Origin: Fidelibacterota bacterium
GTDB taxonomy: Bacteria; Marinisomatota; Marinisomatia; Marinisomatales; TCS55
Direction: 5' to 3'
NCBI GenBank assembly: GCA_004124535.1
Contig: SCKQ01000038.1
Location: 1 to 24,574 of the forward strand
Length of the DNA: 24,574 nt
The notes beneath the pieces were generated by a model. The model saw only the letters and a list, made by a program, of their open reading frames with translations, did not search any database and was not told the DNA's origin. Shown here in pieces: positions 1 through 7,369 of the stretch. The first letter of the stretch is position 1; every line of letters begins with the position of its first letter. The position numbers were made by a program, and so were the translations under genes.

Positions 1-1
1 A

Positions 2-28
2 CCACCAACCCGAAAAAGACGGGGGTGG
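2..28. repeat. Bulged GC-rich hairpin at the window edge
   Basis: Bases 9-12 (CCCG) pair with 20-23 (CGGG), and bases 2-6 (CCACC) pair with 24-28 (GGTGG), leaving a two-base bulge (AA) and a seven-base loop. No T-tract follows on the plus strand, so it is not a standard intrinsic terminator in that direction. It could close a gene outside the window or be a structured cassette end. Its role is not known. Confidence 0.4.
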
Positions 29-121
29 GTCAATTAATAAAAAGGACACGCACATTGTTATATAATTTTTTGTAATTTTTATCAAATATTAAATCATATA
101 AATACTAATAGAGGAATTATA

Positions 122-247
122 ATGGAAACATTAGGAGTATTAGGATTTATCTTTGGGCGTGGTGCCCTTGGGAAAATTATTATACTGGAAAAACAACTCA
201 AAGAATTGGGTGTCCTGAAAGAAAAAGCAGAATCTGGGAAAAACTAA
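122..247 (+). CDS. Small hypothetical protein, 41 aa
   Basis: This short open frame runs from ATG at 122 to TAA at 245-247. A good Shine-Dalgarno sequence (GAGGA, 111-115) lies six bases before the start, which is stronger than most others in the window and is the main reason to accept the gene. The product has a hydrophobic, glycine-containing N-terminal half (METLGVLGFIFGRGALGK) and a charged, lysine/glutamate-rich C-terminal half that should form an amphipathic helix. I do not recognise the family. The stop codon touches the ATG of the next gene at 248 with no gap, so the two are probably cotranslated. A 22-base repeat begins at the stop codon. It could be a membrane-associated small protein, but no function can be assigned. 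Confidence 0.55.
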   Translation: METLGVLGFIFGRGALGKIIILEKQLKELGVLKEKAESGKN

Positions 248-263
248 ATGAAACGCCTCTGGC
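242..263 (+). repeat. 22-bp direct repeat, copy 1
   Basis: Bases 242-263 are identical to 645-666. The element covers the end of the upstream small gene and the first five codons (MKRLW) of the 248-646 lipoprotein gene. Copy 2 sits in the equivalent place after that gene. A diverged third copy (16 of 22 bases by eye) lies at 855-876. Confidence 0.9.
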
Positions 264-646
264 CCATATTATCGCTGATTATTGGATGTGTTCCTGTTTC
301 TCATATAGTTGTGGGGGAAACCAGAGAACCAATCCATCCATCTAATGTAAAAATATATTTAGACTATCCTGAAAAATATGAAAAAATTGCATTAATTGAT
401 GCAGGAAGTAATTTTGCATTTAAAGACCCTGCAATACTTTTTACTTGGCAAAGTAAAATGGATAAAGTTACCGAACGATTAAAAATTGAAGCTGCAAAAT
501 TGGGCGCTAATGGTATTTTGATTGTAAATACTGATAATAAAATCTATCAGTCAACTAGTTCAGATGGAGAGGGGAGTACCAGCTCGTCATCGTACACCGA
601 AAAATTTGGTAAAGCGATAGCAATATATGTATTGGAGAATGAGTAA
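248..646 (+). CDS. Putative small lipoprotein, 132 aa
   Basis: The protein begins with a short basic stretch (MKR) and a hydrophobic run ending in the lipobox-like IIGC, with Cys at residue 14, which suggests a lipid-anchored envelope protein. The mature part contains 'LKIEAAKLGANGILI', a helix-strand pattern seen in small envelope proteins with a YbjQ/RcsF-like alpha/beta fold, where an Ala-Lys-x-Gly-Ala-Asn-Gly segment precedes a core strand. It also has a Ser-rich loop (about residues 99-111) before a final strand ending 'AIAIYVLENE'. The start directly abuts the stop of the 41-residue gene, and the first codons lie inside the 22-base repeat. The fold analogy is inference and no function can be given. 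The region is strongly AT-rich. Confidence 0.7.
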   Translation: MKRLWPILSLIIGCVPVSHIVVGETREPIHPSNVKIYLDYPEKYEKIALIDAGSNFAFKDPAILFTWQSKMDKVTERLKIEAAKLGANGILIVNTDNKIYQSTSSDGEGSTSSSSYTEKFGKAIAIYVLENE

Positions 647-666
647 CTAAATGAAACGCCTCTGGC
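645..666 (+). repeat. 22-bp direct repeat, copy 2
   Basis: This is an exact copy of 242-263. Here the ATG inside the repeat opens only a seven-codon frame (MKRLWLK, 651-674), whose TGA overlaps the ATG of the 671-859 gene. It looks like the copied 5' end of a lipoprotein gene, or a mobile boundary element, that no longer leads into a lipoprotein. Confidence 0.9.
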
Positions 667-674
667 TCAAATGA
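651..674 (+). other. Seven-codon minigene coupled to next ORF (ATGA overlap)
   Basis: The ATG in repeat copy 2 starts MKRLWLK and ends at TGA 672-674. This overlaps the ATG at 671 of the next gene as ATGA. The following gene has no Shine-Dalgarno sequence of its own, so ribosomes finishing this minigene could restart there. Translation of the minigene is inferred. Confidence 0.35.
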
Positions 675-859
675 AAAAAGTTATTGTTATAGATAATAAT
701 GGTGAAGAAGTAAAAGTAGATTTAAAAAAATTTGTTCATCACATAAATCTTTATCACAAAACAGGAATAAGTATACATGATGAAAGTGGACACTATTTTA
801 CTGTAGATGATAATTTTAGAAGAAAACTAAAAGAAATTGTGACGGAAAAAAGTCAATAA
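671..859 (+). CDS. Small hypothetical protein, 62 aa
   Basis: This is a compact acidic/basic protein without a signal peptide or membrane segment. It has a strand-like start (MKKVIVIDNNGEEVKVDL), a histidine-containing middle (FVHHINLYHKTGISIHDESGHYF) and a lysine-rich C-terminal helix. The pattern suggests a small cytoplasmic alpha/beta domain. I do not recognise the family. The start overlaps the stop of the seven-codon frame at 651-674 (ATGA), and no Shine-Dalgarno sequence is visible, so expression may depend on coupling. The stop is followed at once by a degenerate third copy of the 22-base element. Confidence 0.5.
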   Translation: MKKVIVIDNNGEEVKVDLKKFVHHINLYHKTGISIHDESGHYFTVDDNFRRKLKEIVTEKSQ

Positions 860-876
860 AATGAAACACTTCTCTC
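855..876 (+). repeat. Diverged third copy of the 22-bp element
   Basis: Aligned on its ATG, this stretch matches 16 of 22 bases of the copies at 242 and 645, and it again sits on the stop codon of a small gene. The ATG at 861 opens a nine-codon frame (MKHFSLQYI, 861-890). The similarity is weaker and could be partly chance, but the position matches the other copies. Confidence 0.45.
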
Positions 877-903
877 TACAATATATTTGAAAATTCGATA
901 AAA

Positions 904-1746
904 ATGCTTGAAATAAAATATTTAGACGTATATGCAGTATTTTCAATATTAGTCATTTTTGGATTGATCGAAGTCCTGGGTGGTCTTTACGGGAAAAATT
1001 CTAAACGATCAAAAAATGATTGGTATGTAGAATTGCTAAGTACCTTTCAGCTTTTTGTATTTATTAAACCGATTATATTTCTTTTATCCGCTCTGCTATT
1101 TGCAAAACTATTGCCTGAATATCGCAATAATTTTTTAGGGTCAACACTATGGGCTTCTACATTATTTGTATTAATAGGAGATGATTTATTGCAGTACTGG
1201 TATCATCGCAAGGCTCATAAATGGCCTTGGTTATGGAAATTGCATCGTCCCCATCATACAGCAAGAGAAATGGGTGTATTGGTTTCTTACAGGAATGCAG
1301 TTCTGTATTATGTTTTAATGCCCAATATCTGGTGGTTAGGTATCGCTACGTATTTTGGGTTATATCGAGAAGTGCTTATTGCAATTATTATGAAACAGTT
1401 AATTGTAACTGGTGCCCACAGCGAAGCACGCTGGGATGCATTTTTATACAATCACAAATTTTTGCATCCACTTGCCTGGTTAATTGAGCGGCTTATATCC
1501 ACACCATGTACACATTTTTCTCATCATGGGAAAAGTCCAGCTGACGGTGTTAGTAATCCTAATGGGAATTTCAGTAATATGTTTTTTATTTGGGATGTGA
1601 TTTTTGGTACTGCCCTTATTACCAGAAAATATCCTGAAGTTTTCGGCATACCAGACGATCCTGATGACAGCTGGCAATCCCATCTTTACTATCCCTTTGT
1701 TAAATCTGTCAAAACACGTAGTGAAATAGCAGCTCAGAAAGTATAA
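904..1746 (+). CDS. Membrane fatty acid hydroxylase / sterol desaturase family protein
   Basis: This is an integral-membrane di-iron oxygenase-type protein of 280 residues, a normal length for the fatty acid hydroxylase superfamily (PF04116). Hydrophobic segments lie at about residues 9-27, 46-68 and 82-97. The metal-binding histidine clusters are visible: HRKAH (101-105), HRPHH (114-118), His172 in an HSEARWD context, and HFSHH (204-208). Family members hydroxylate or desaturate lipids, sterols, carotenoids or sphingolipids using O2; the substrate cannot be read from the sequence. No Shine-Dalgarno sequence precedes the ATG. The gene faces the next one tail to tail with only eight bases between them. 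The C-terminal tail is soluble. A role in modifying a membrane lipid is inference. Confidence 0.88.
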   Translation: MLEIKYLDVYAVFSILVIFGLIEVLGGLYGKNSKRSKNDWYVELLSTFQLFVFIKPIIFLLSALLFAKLLPEYRNNFLGSTLWASTLFVLIGDDLLQYWYHRKAHKWPWLWKLHRPHHTAREMGVLVSYRNAVLYYVLMPNIWWLGIATYFGLYREVLIAIIMKQLIVTGAHSEARWDAFLYNHKFLHPLAWLIERLISTPCTHFSHHGKSPADGVSNPNGNFSNMFFIWDVIFGTALITRKYPEVFGIPDDPDDSWQSHLYYPFVKSVKTRSEIAAQKV

Positions 1747-1754
1747 TATATAAT

Positions 1755-3230
1755 TTAATCCAATAACTCATTCATAATTTTAATTCTGTATTCTTTCTCT
1801 ACAAAACGTGGTCTGCCTGCTCTGTATTCATCTTCGATTACAAGTGTAACCAGTTCCAAATTTCCTGTCTCCAGTGCTGATCTGCAAATATCTTCCGCAC
1901 TCATGTTCATAACCCCTGCCCGTTTAGAAAGTTCGAAATGAATTGGTCCAATGTCATTAAATCCGCGATAGATTAATTCAGTGCATACTTGTGTTTCTGC
2001 ATTATTGAAATCAAAAGAAAAATCGTATAAGTTACCTAAATAAGAATGTACTGTTTTTAATACATCCTGAACTTGGTTCTTACTCAGGTCAGGACGAAAA
2101 ACAGCAAGGCGGTTTATTTCTTTTTCTAAAATCTTTTTTAATGAATTGGAGACTACGCCTTCTGCGATGGCTTCAATAATATCATCTCCCGGTTTTATAA
2201 GAGATCTTTGCTCATGCGAAATATCCATGGAAAGCCAGTCATTCTCTTCCCACCCATTCTTGGATCCAATAAATACGATCCCATGTGTAAAGATCCCCGG
2301 AAGGAAAATATTGCTCATATAGCCTTCGGAATAAGTTAGAATGATATCTCCTGGTTGAAGAATTGAAATGAGTGTGTCTTTCTCTCTGTCTGAAAAAGTC
2401 AGGTGGTTTGATATAGGAGATTTGAGATGACCACCATAGGTGAGCGCCATTGCCTTCAAAGCATTAAATCTGCCTCCTGCTTTATTAATTAAATCCTCTA
2501 CTTTTTTCTTGATCGAGCTGTGTCTTAACCGATTTGTGAGTTCGGGTGTAATCAGAACAAAATGATTTAAGATCTCTTCGCGAAGTTTCACATGGGCAAA
2601 GTGCAATTGATCAAGATCATTTAATAATGGTCCATAAATTGGATCTTTTATAAGTGAATATAATTCAGTTCCTGGTTCATTCATTTCAGTTGAAATAAGT
2701 TCATGGGCGATATCTAGCTCGTCCAGGTGCTCAAGCTTTGTTAAACTCATATAAACTGTTTGAAAAGAACCTCTTGGAATACCGCTCTTATAATACGATT
2801 CATTTAGTTTATCGATGGCCTGACCATCTCCCATGTTAGTAGTGATCAGAATTCCGCTGTACTTGTATAATGTAAGTGCAGAAGTATATCCAATGATCAA
2901 AGCTTTCATATTTTCGGATGGATCATCAGAATATGTACTATAATCACGATATTTATTAATAATCTCCCAAACGGATGTCCGCAGTATTAAATACTGAAAT
3001 AAAAGATTTTCAATCTGGTCGTTTTCAATATTGGAGAAATAACCTGTTTCATGCCGTGTTGCACTGTTGTTAAGGTGTTTCATCTCTCCATACATTTTAT
3101 CAAAAGCATTTTTGAATATGGAAAGCTTGTTTATATCATCTTTAAAAGATGATGTTTCTGCTTTTATAGGGTAAATAAATAAAATACAGGACAGAATAAA
3201 AACTAAAAATTTTGTGGTTATTAATATCAT
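1755..3230 (-). CDS. Secreted YiiX/YaeF-like permuted papain-fold protein (C92-type)
   Basis: The protein has 491 residues and an N-terminal signal peptide (hydrophobic residues about 8-24, likely cleaved after PIKA). Residues about 25-285 form a largely helical region that I do not recognise. The C-terminal third carries the signature of YiiX-type NlpC/P60-related enzymes (PF05708): LQPGDIILTYSE near residue 293, His316 in FTHGIVFIG, and Cys416 in the QVCTELIYRGF strand/helix. A circularly permuted order, with His before Cys, is typical of this group. Relatives are proposed amidases or thioesterases acting on lipids or peptidoglycan-linked substrates. The export signal puts this one in the periplasm or outside. 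It is transcribed divergently from the CotH gene across a 283-base gap. The large N-terminal domain is unusual for the family. Confidence 0.8.
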   Translation of the reverse strand: MILITTKFLVFILSCILFIYPIKAETSSFKDDINKLSIFKNAFDKMYGEMKHLNNSATRHETGYFSNIENDQIENLLFQYLILRTSVWEIINKYRDYSTYSDDPSENMKALIIGYTSALTLYKYSGILITTNMGDGQAIDKLNESYYKSGIPRGSFQTVYMSLTKLEHLDELDIAHELISTEMNEPGTELYSLIKDPIYGPLLNDLDQLHFAHVKLREEILNHFVLITPELTNRLRHSSIKKKVEDLINKAGGRFNALKAMALTYGGHLKSPISNHLTFSDREKDTLISILQPGDIILTYSEGYMSNIFLPGIFTHGIVFIGSKNGWEENDWLSMDISHEQRSLIKPGDDIIEAIAEGVVSNSLKKILEKEINRLAVFRPDLSKNQVQDVLKTVHSYLGNLYDFSFDFNNAETQVCTELIYRGFNDIGPIHFELSKRAGVMNMSAEDICRSALETGNLELVTLVIEDEYRAGRPRFVEKEYRIKIMNELLD

Positions 3231-3513
3231 AAGAACAACCTAATAATCAATAAATATAGGTTAAAACAGATCAATTATTCTGCTAAAAAATGTTGGCCAA
3301 ATTACTGTTATATTTTTTAATAAAAGATTCCATGGTAAAACTCGCATCCTGACCTAATATTTTTCTCGCAATAAATAATAACGAACTGGATTTATAGGGC
3401 AGAGCATGATGAAAAATTTAACACATCTTAAAGGTATAATATTTAAACCCGGCTTTGTGCGTGTTTTTTTGTTTTTGGTGTAAATTGCTGATCAGAATGG
3501 ATATGCTTTTGAT
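3231..3513. promoter_or_regulatory. Divergent intergenic region, 283 bp
   Basis: This AT-rich gap lies between two divergent genes and so should hold promoters for both. The only clear promoter-like element I see is a TATAAT at 3435-3440 on the plus strand, without a matching -35 hexamer at the usual spacing. No RNA gene, repeat or convincing small ORF is visible. The promoter role is inferred from gene orientation. Confidence 0.4.
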
Positions 3514-5709
3514 ATGTTCAAAATAAGCACTAAAGGTGTAAATCTTCTAGCGAGTTTGTTTGTGGTGTCGGTTTGCCTGTCCCAGGATCACTGGGAAACA
3601 GCTGTCTATGCTGGTGATAACTGGGCCTACCTGTTACCGGAATCAGAATTGCCGTCTGACTGGAATACCATTGGATTTGATGATTCTGGCTGGTCCACAG
3701 GGCCCGGCGGTTTTGGTTATGGTGATGAAGATGACGGCACGGAGATTGATCCGGCTCTCTCTGTTTATCTGCGCAGGATCTTTGCGGTGACGGATGCTGC
3801 AGATCTTATCCACGCCATTCTCCACGCTGATTATGACGATGGCTTTGTGGCCTATCTGAATGGCACGGAGATCGGACGCTCATTTAATTTAGGTGAGCCG
3901 GGAACATTTGTGCCCTATGATGAAACCACCAGCACAGACCATGAAGCCCAACTTTACTGGGGCGGGTATCCTGAGGCTTATACTCTGGATTCCCTGCAGC
4001 TGGCCTCGTTATTAACAGCAGGGGAGAATGTGCTGGCTGTCCAGGTCCATAATGTCGGTATTACCTCATCCGACATGTCCAGTAATTTTTACCTGTCCTT
4101 CGGTATCGCCGATGAATCCACCTATTATGGCCCTCCGCCGGACTGGTTTGAACCGCCATTTGTTTTCAACGAATCAACCCTTCCCATCGTGGTCATTGAT
4201 ACGGATGGTCAAGAGATCTTGAATGATCCCCGAATTGTCGTCCATATGGGCATTATTGATAATGCTTCAGGCATAAACAATATGGATGATCCTTTCAACG
4301 GTTACGACGGCCAGATCAGTATTGAGATTCGGGGATCATCCTCACAGATGTTTCCCAAAAAACAGTACGCCCTGGAAACACAGGATATAGATGGTGAAAA
4401 CCTGAATGTATCCATACTGGGCATGCCCGCAGAAAACGACTGGATACTCTACGCTCCCTACAGTGATAAATCACTGCTGCGCAATTTTTTGGCTTATGAA
4501 CTGGCCCGGGATATGGGCCGCTATGCCAGCAGGACCCGTTTCTGCGAATTGGTTATCAACGATGATTATAAAGGTCTATACATATTTATGGAAAAGATCA
4601 AACGGGATAATAACCGGGTGGATATTTCCAAATTAGATCCCGATGAAACAACTGGTGACGACCTGACGGGAGGATACATACTGAAAGTAGATAAGTGGGA
4701 TGGTGAAAATAACGATGGCTGGTGGTCCGCTTCGCCGCTGCCAGAATATGACGGCACATGGTATCAGTATCACTATCCAAAACCGGATGATATTGTAGAT
4801 GAGCAAAAAGATTATATTAATAATTACATTACTGATTTTGAATTACTGATAGCCAGCGAATCTTATAATGATCCCGATGCTGGTTACTATGATCAGGTCA
4901 ATCTGGAATCATTTATTGATGTATCACTCATGAGTGAAATTTCCAAAAATGTGGATGCCTATCGTCTCAGTGCCTTCATGTACAAGGACAAGGACAGCGA
5001 GGACGGCCGGCTCACCATGGGTCCCATCTGGGACTATAACCTGGCCTTTGGCAACGCCGACTACTATGAAGGGTGGGACCCCGCGGGCTGGCAGATGGAT
5101 GTTGAGTTAGGTGGGGATGGTTTCAAGATTCCATTCTGGTGGTACCGGATATGGGATGATGAAACGTTCAGGGATGCATTTTATCAACGCTGGCAGGAAC
5201 TGCGTCAATCGATATTTTCCGAGGAGTACATAATAAGCATGATCGATTCGGCAATAGCAGTTATTGCTGAGGCCCAGGTCAGAAATTTCCAGCGCTGGCC
5301 TATCCTGGACCAGTATGTCTGGCCCAACGCCTATGTAGGCGGGACATACGAAAATGAAATAGACTATTTGACCGACTGGATTACAGCACGATTGGACTGG
5401 ATGGATGAACAGGCTATGAGGGCAGATGATGACCCTCAATTAATATCGTCTTATAGATTGGATCCTGCTTATCCCAACCCTTTCAACCCGACCACCACCA
5501 TTGGTTTAGCTATCCCTTATACAACGTTTGTTACCGTAAAGATTTATGATATTGCTGGCAGGGAAATCATAACCCTTATGAATGGTGATTTAGTTGCTGG
5601 ACAGCACACGATGACATGGGATGGCAGTGAACAATCCAGCGGCGTCTATTTCGTTCATCTGAAAAGTGATGATTTTACTCAGACAAGAAAAATAATGCTG
5701 ATGAAATAA
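3514..5709 (+). CDS. Secreted CotH-family protein with FCB-type C-terminal sorting domain
   Basis: The protein has 731 residues. A signal peptide (hydrophobic about 9-22, VSVCLSQ) is followed by a beta-rich, galactose-binding-like region (about 25-200) that includes a 'DDGFVAYLNGTEIGR' segment. The CotH domain (PF08757) spans about 220-620, with IRGSSSQMFPKKQYALE near residue 272, GGYILKVDKWDGE near 388 and the conserved DYNLAFGN at 507. The last roughly 80 residues (from 650, AYPNPFNPTTTI to RKIMLMK) are the Ig-like tail used by FCB bacteria for type IX-like export and surface attachment. CotH proteins have a protein-kinase-like fold; Bacillus CotH phosphorylates spore coat proteins. What a surface CotH does in a non-sporeformer is unknown. 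No Shine-Dalgarno sequence is seen. GC is clearly higher than in the genes to the left. Confidence 0.9.
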   Translation: MFKISTKGVNLLASLFVVSVCLSQDHWETAVYAGDNWAYLLPESELPSDWNTIGFDDSGWSTGPGGFGYGDEDDGTEIDPALSVYLRRIFAVTDAADLIHAILHADYDDGFVAYLNGTEIGRSFNLGEPGTFVPYDETTSTDHEAQLYWGGYPEAYTLDSLQLASLLTAGENVLAVQVHNVGITSSDMSSNFYLSFGIADESTYYGPPPDWFEPPFVFNESTLPIVVIDTDGQEILNDPRIVVHMGIIDNASGINNMDDPFNGYDGQISIEIRGSSSQMFPKKQYALETQDIDGENLNVSILGMPAENDWILYAPYSDKSLLRNFLAYELARDMGRYASRTRFCELVINDDYKGLYIFMEKIKRDNNRVDISKLDPDETTGDDLTGGYILKVDKWDGENNDGWWSASPLPEYDGTWYQYHYPKPDDIVDEQKDYINNYITDFELLIASESYNDPDAGYYDQVNLESFIDVSLMSEISKNVDAYRLSAFMYKDKDSEDGRLTMGPIWDYNLAFGNADYYEGWDPAGWQMDVELGGDGFKIPFWWYRIWDDETFRDAFYQRWQELRQSIFSEEYIISMIDSAIAVIAEAQVRNFQRWPILDQYVWPNAYVGGTYENEIDYLTDWITARLDWMDEQAMRADDDPQLISSYRLDPAYPNPFNPTTTIGLAIPYTTFVTVKIYDIAGREIITLMNGDLVAGQHTMTWDGSEQSSGVYFVHLKSDDFTQTRKIMLMK

Positions 5710-5840
5710 ACTCCACCCATAAGAATAGGAATTTAAGCAATACAAATTAAAAGATCTTCTTTCACACGGGTGTATATTACAAATAAGAACATAATTTGAA
5801 TTATAAATGGTATTTTTTCTCGTTTCTAATTACTTTAAGT

Positions 5841-5852
5841 CTCGAATTCGAG
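5841..5852. repeat. Perfect 12-bp palindrome upstream of the two-repeat protein gene
   Basis: CTCGAATTCGAG is a perfect palindrome ending 19 bases before the start codon at 5872, between any promoter and the Shine-Dalgarno sequence. It could be an operator, but a single site of this size may be chance. Confidence 0.3.
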
Positions 5853-5871
5853 GTAACTAAAAGGAGATTCT

Positions 5872-6720
5872 ATGTACTTTAAAAAACCACTTTGCCTATT
5901 GGTATGTACCATGGTTATTGGCCTACTGCCGGCACAATACAACCCTGACAATCATGTTGTTACACTTTCCAAATACTACCTTGAGCCATTGAGCTCGGTT
6001 GAAAATGGATCCGCTGAAGAACGGAAGGAAGTAATGGAAGAAAATGCAAAGAAAATGAACCCGCTGAAGGATAAACTACTCAGCACGATGGTACTGGGTC
6101 ACTATTGGACAGGCACGTCCAATGAAGTTCTGGTAATAAATGAATGGGCATCCATCGCTGATGCAGATGAAACGATACGGACCACAGCAGACACCAGGAA
6201 AAAAGCCTGGCGCAAGGATGAGGACCGGGAAGAATTCATGGCCAAATTCAATAAATATTGGGTAGGAAAGCATACAGATATTTCGATCCTGGAACTGAAT
6301 ATGGATTTGTTGAAACGGCCGGTCCGCAAGTACAAAGAAAATACATTTGTCTCCATCACTCAATATAATCTTGCACGTCTTTCAACCGTGGAAGAAGGAT
6401 CCGCGGAAGAGAGAAAAGAAATGTTGCAAACACATTTTGATAAAATCGTCAAAAAAAATAACAGGATCATCAGTTCAATGTTCTTACAGCATTATTGGTC
6501 TGGTTCAGCCGGCGGCCCGGAAGGATGGCCGGTCATTATCATTACAGAATATGCTTCTATCGAAGATGCACTGGATGAAGATGATAGCGCTCTTTGGGAA
6601 GCTGCATGGCCGGATGAAGAAGAACGAGAAGCATTCCGTAAAAAGTTTGGGGCCTACTGGAGCAAAGGAAAACATACTGATCTTGAATTGCGAACTAATT
6701 GGGTAGCGTTGCGGAAGTAA
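5872..6720 (+). CDS. Secreted protein with two tandem ~130-residue repeats
   Basis: The start is well supported by AAGGAG at 5861-5866, five bases from the ATG. The 282-residue product has a signal peptide (residues 1-21, ending LLPAQ). It then has two homologous units of about 130 residues, each opening with a strand, then 'GSAEERKE' (first Gly at residue 46 and again at 176), 'HYW(T/S)G', an 'I.EYAS/EWAS' strand, a charged 'DE.RE.F..KF..YW' helix and a 'KHTDL' strand. The beta-alpha-beta pattern could be a dimeric ferredoxin-like (EthD/ABM-type) barrel made by internal duplication, but I cannot assign a named family. It probably acts in the periplasm or outside. A decayed third copy of the unit's C-terminus follows directly at 6752-6865. 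Confidence 0.75.
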   Translation: MYFKKPLCLLVCTMVIGLLPAQYNPDNHVVTLSKYYLEPLSSVENGSAEERKEVMEENAKKMNPLKDKLLSTMVLGHYWTGTSNEVLVINEWASIADADETIRTTADTRKKAWRKDEDREEFMAKFNKYWVGKHTDISILELNMDLLKRPVRKYKENTFVSITQYNLARLSTVEEGSAEERKEMLQTHFDKIVKKNNRIISSMFLQHYWSGSAGGPEGWPVIIITEYASIEDALDEDDSALWEAAWPDEEEREAFRKKFGAYWSKGKHTDLELRTNWVALRK

Positions 6721-6751
6721 TATAAATCTGGTGAAGATAAACAAAAAAACC

Positions 6752-6865
6752 CGCCCCGATGAGGAAGAACGCAAAGCATATCTAAAAAAACATAGTGCTT
6801 ACTGGAGCAATTATGTTCACGAAGACCTGGCCATCCGCACGAATATGGTCAAACTGCAGAAATAA
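6752..6865 (+). pseudogene. Relic of a paralogue of the two-repeat protein (C-terminal fragment)
   Basis: In frame 2, directly after the 5872-6720 stop, a stretch reads RPDEEERKAYLKKHSAYW and continues to KLQK with a TAA at 6863-6865. It aligns without gaps to the last 37 residues of the preceding protein, with 22 identities. No start codon with a ribosome site or N-terminal part exists, so this is the leftover 3' end of a tandem duplicate. The frame stays open back to the previous gene, but bases 6721-6751 show no homology. Confidence 0.75.
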
Positions 6866-6887
6866 TCTTAATGATAAGGAGTTCATT

Positions 6888-7349
6888 ATGTTAAAAAAAC
6901 TGTTACTCTTAACCTTCATATTTTCGTCATTTGTTGTTGCTGGTGATGTCGATGATGTAAATGCACTGATCAAGAAACACTGGGCTACCCAAAATAAGAA
7001 AGACTGGAAAGCATTTGTATCCACACTTCATTCGGGAGGAACCATGAATGGTGATTCCAACGGTTCTTTCTGGTACAGAACGCCGGCAACCGTAGCAGCG
7101 GTTACTGAGAACCAGGAGCGTGATGATGAGTTTAATTTTACGCCCCGCTACATAGAAGTGGATGTCCTTGATGAGGGTAATATTGCAATAGCGTATTACT
7201 ATTTGGTAGGTTCCTACAAAATAAGCGGCGTGGAAAAGAATGATTATCGAACAAGAGTCAGTCAGTTATTGGTTGTAGAAGACGGTCAATGGAAAGTTAA
7301 AGCTGGCCACTATACACCACTACATAGCGGAAGTGGTATTCCGGACTAA
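6888..7349 (+). CDS. Secreted NTF2/SnoaL-like domain protein, 153 aa
   Basis: The start at 6888 is chosen because AAGGAG (6876-6881) precedes it at good spacing and the product then begins with a clean signal peptide (MLKKLLLLTF, ending FVVAGD). A longer frame from 6795 would run through the paralogue relic and bury the signal. The mature protein is about 134 residues and has the layout of the SnoaL/DUF4440 branch of the NTF2 fold: an N-terminal helix 'VDDVNALIKKHWATQNKKDW', the 'SGGTMNGDSNGSFWYRTPA' loop, then strands 'IAIAYYYLVGSY' and 'RVSQLLVVEDGQWKV'. Such domains bind small ligands or act as simple enzymes; nothing shows which. A strong terminator follows. Confidence 0.75.
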   Translation: MLKKLLLLTFIFSSFVVAGDVDDVNALIKKHWATQNKKDWKAFVSTLHSGGTMNGDSNGSFWYRTPATVAAVTENQERDDEFNFTPRYIEVDVLDEGNIAIAYYYLVGSYKISGVEKNDYRTRVSQLLVVEDGQWKVKAGHYTPLHSGSGIPD

Positions 7350-7369
7350 ATAATGGTTTTCTTTAAATA

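Noticed and set aside
61..66. TATAAT upstream of the first small ORF
   Set aside because: No -35 element at suitable spacing, and such hexamers are frequent in this AT-rich stretch.
5107..5439. 110-residue minus-strand open frame inside the CotH gene
   Set aside because: It is antisense to a well-supported coding region with no ribosome site or recognisable domain.
6795..6887. N-terminal extension of the SnoaL-like gene (start at 6795)
   Set aside because: It would run through the paralogue relic in another frame and place 31 residues before a normal signal peptide; the ATG at 6888 has a strong Shine-Dalgarno sequence.
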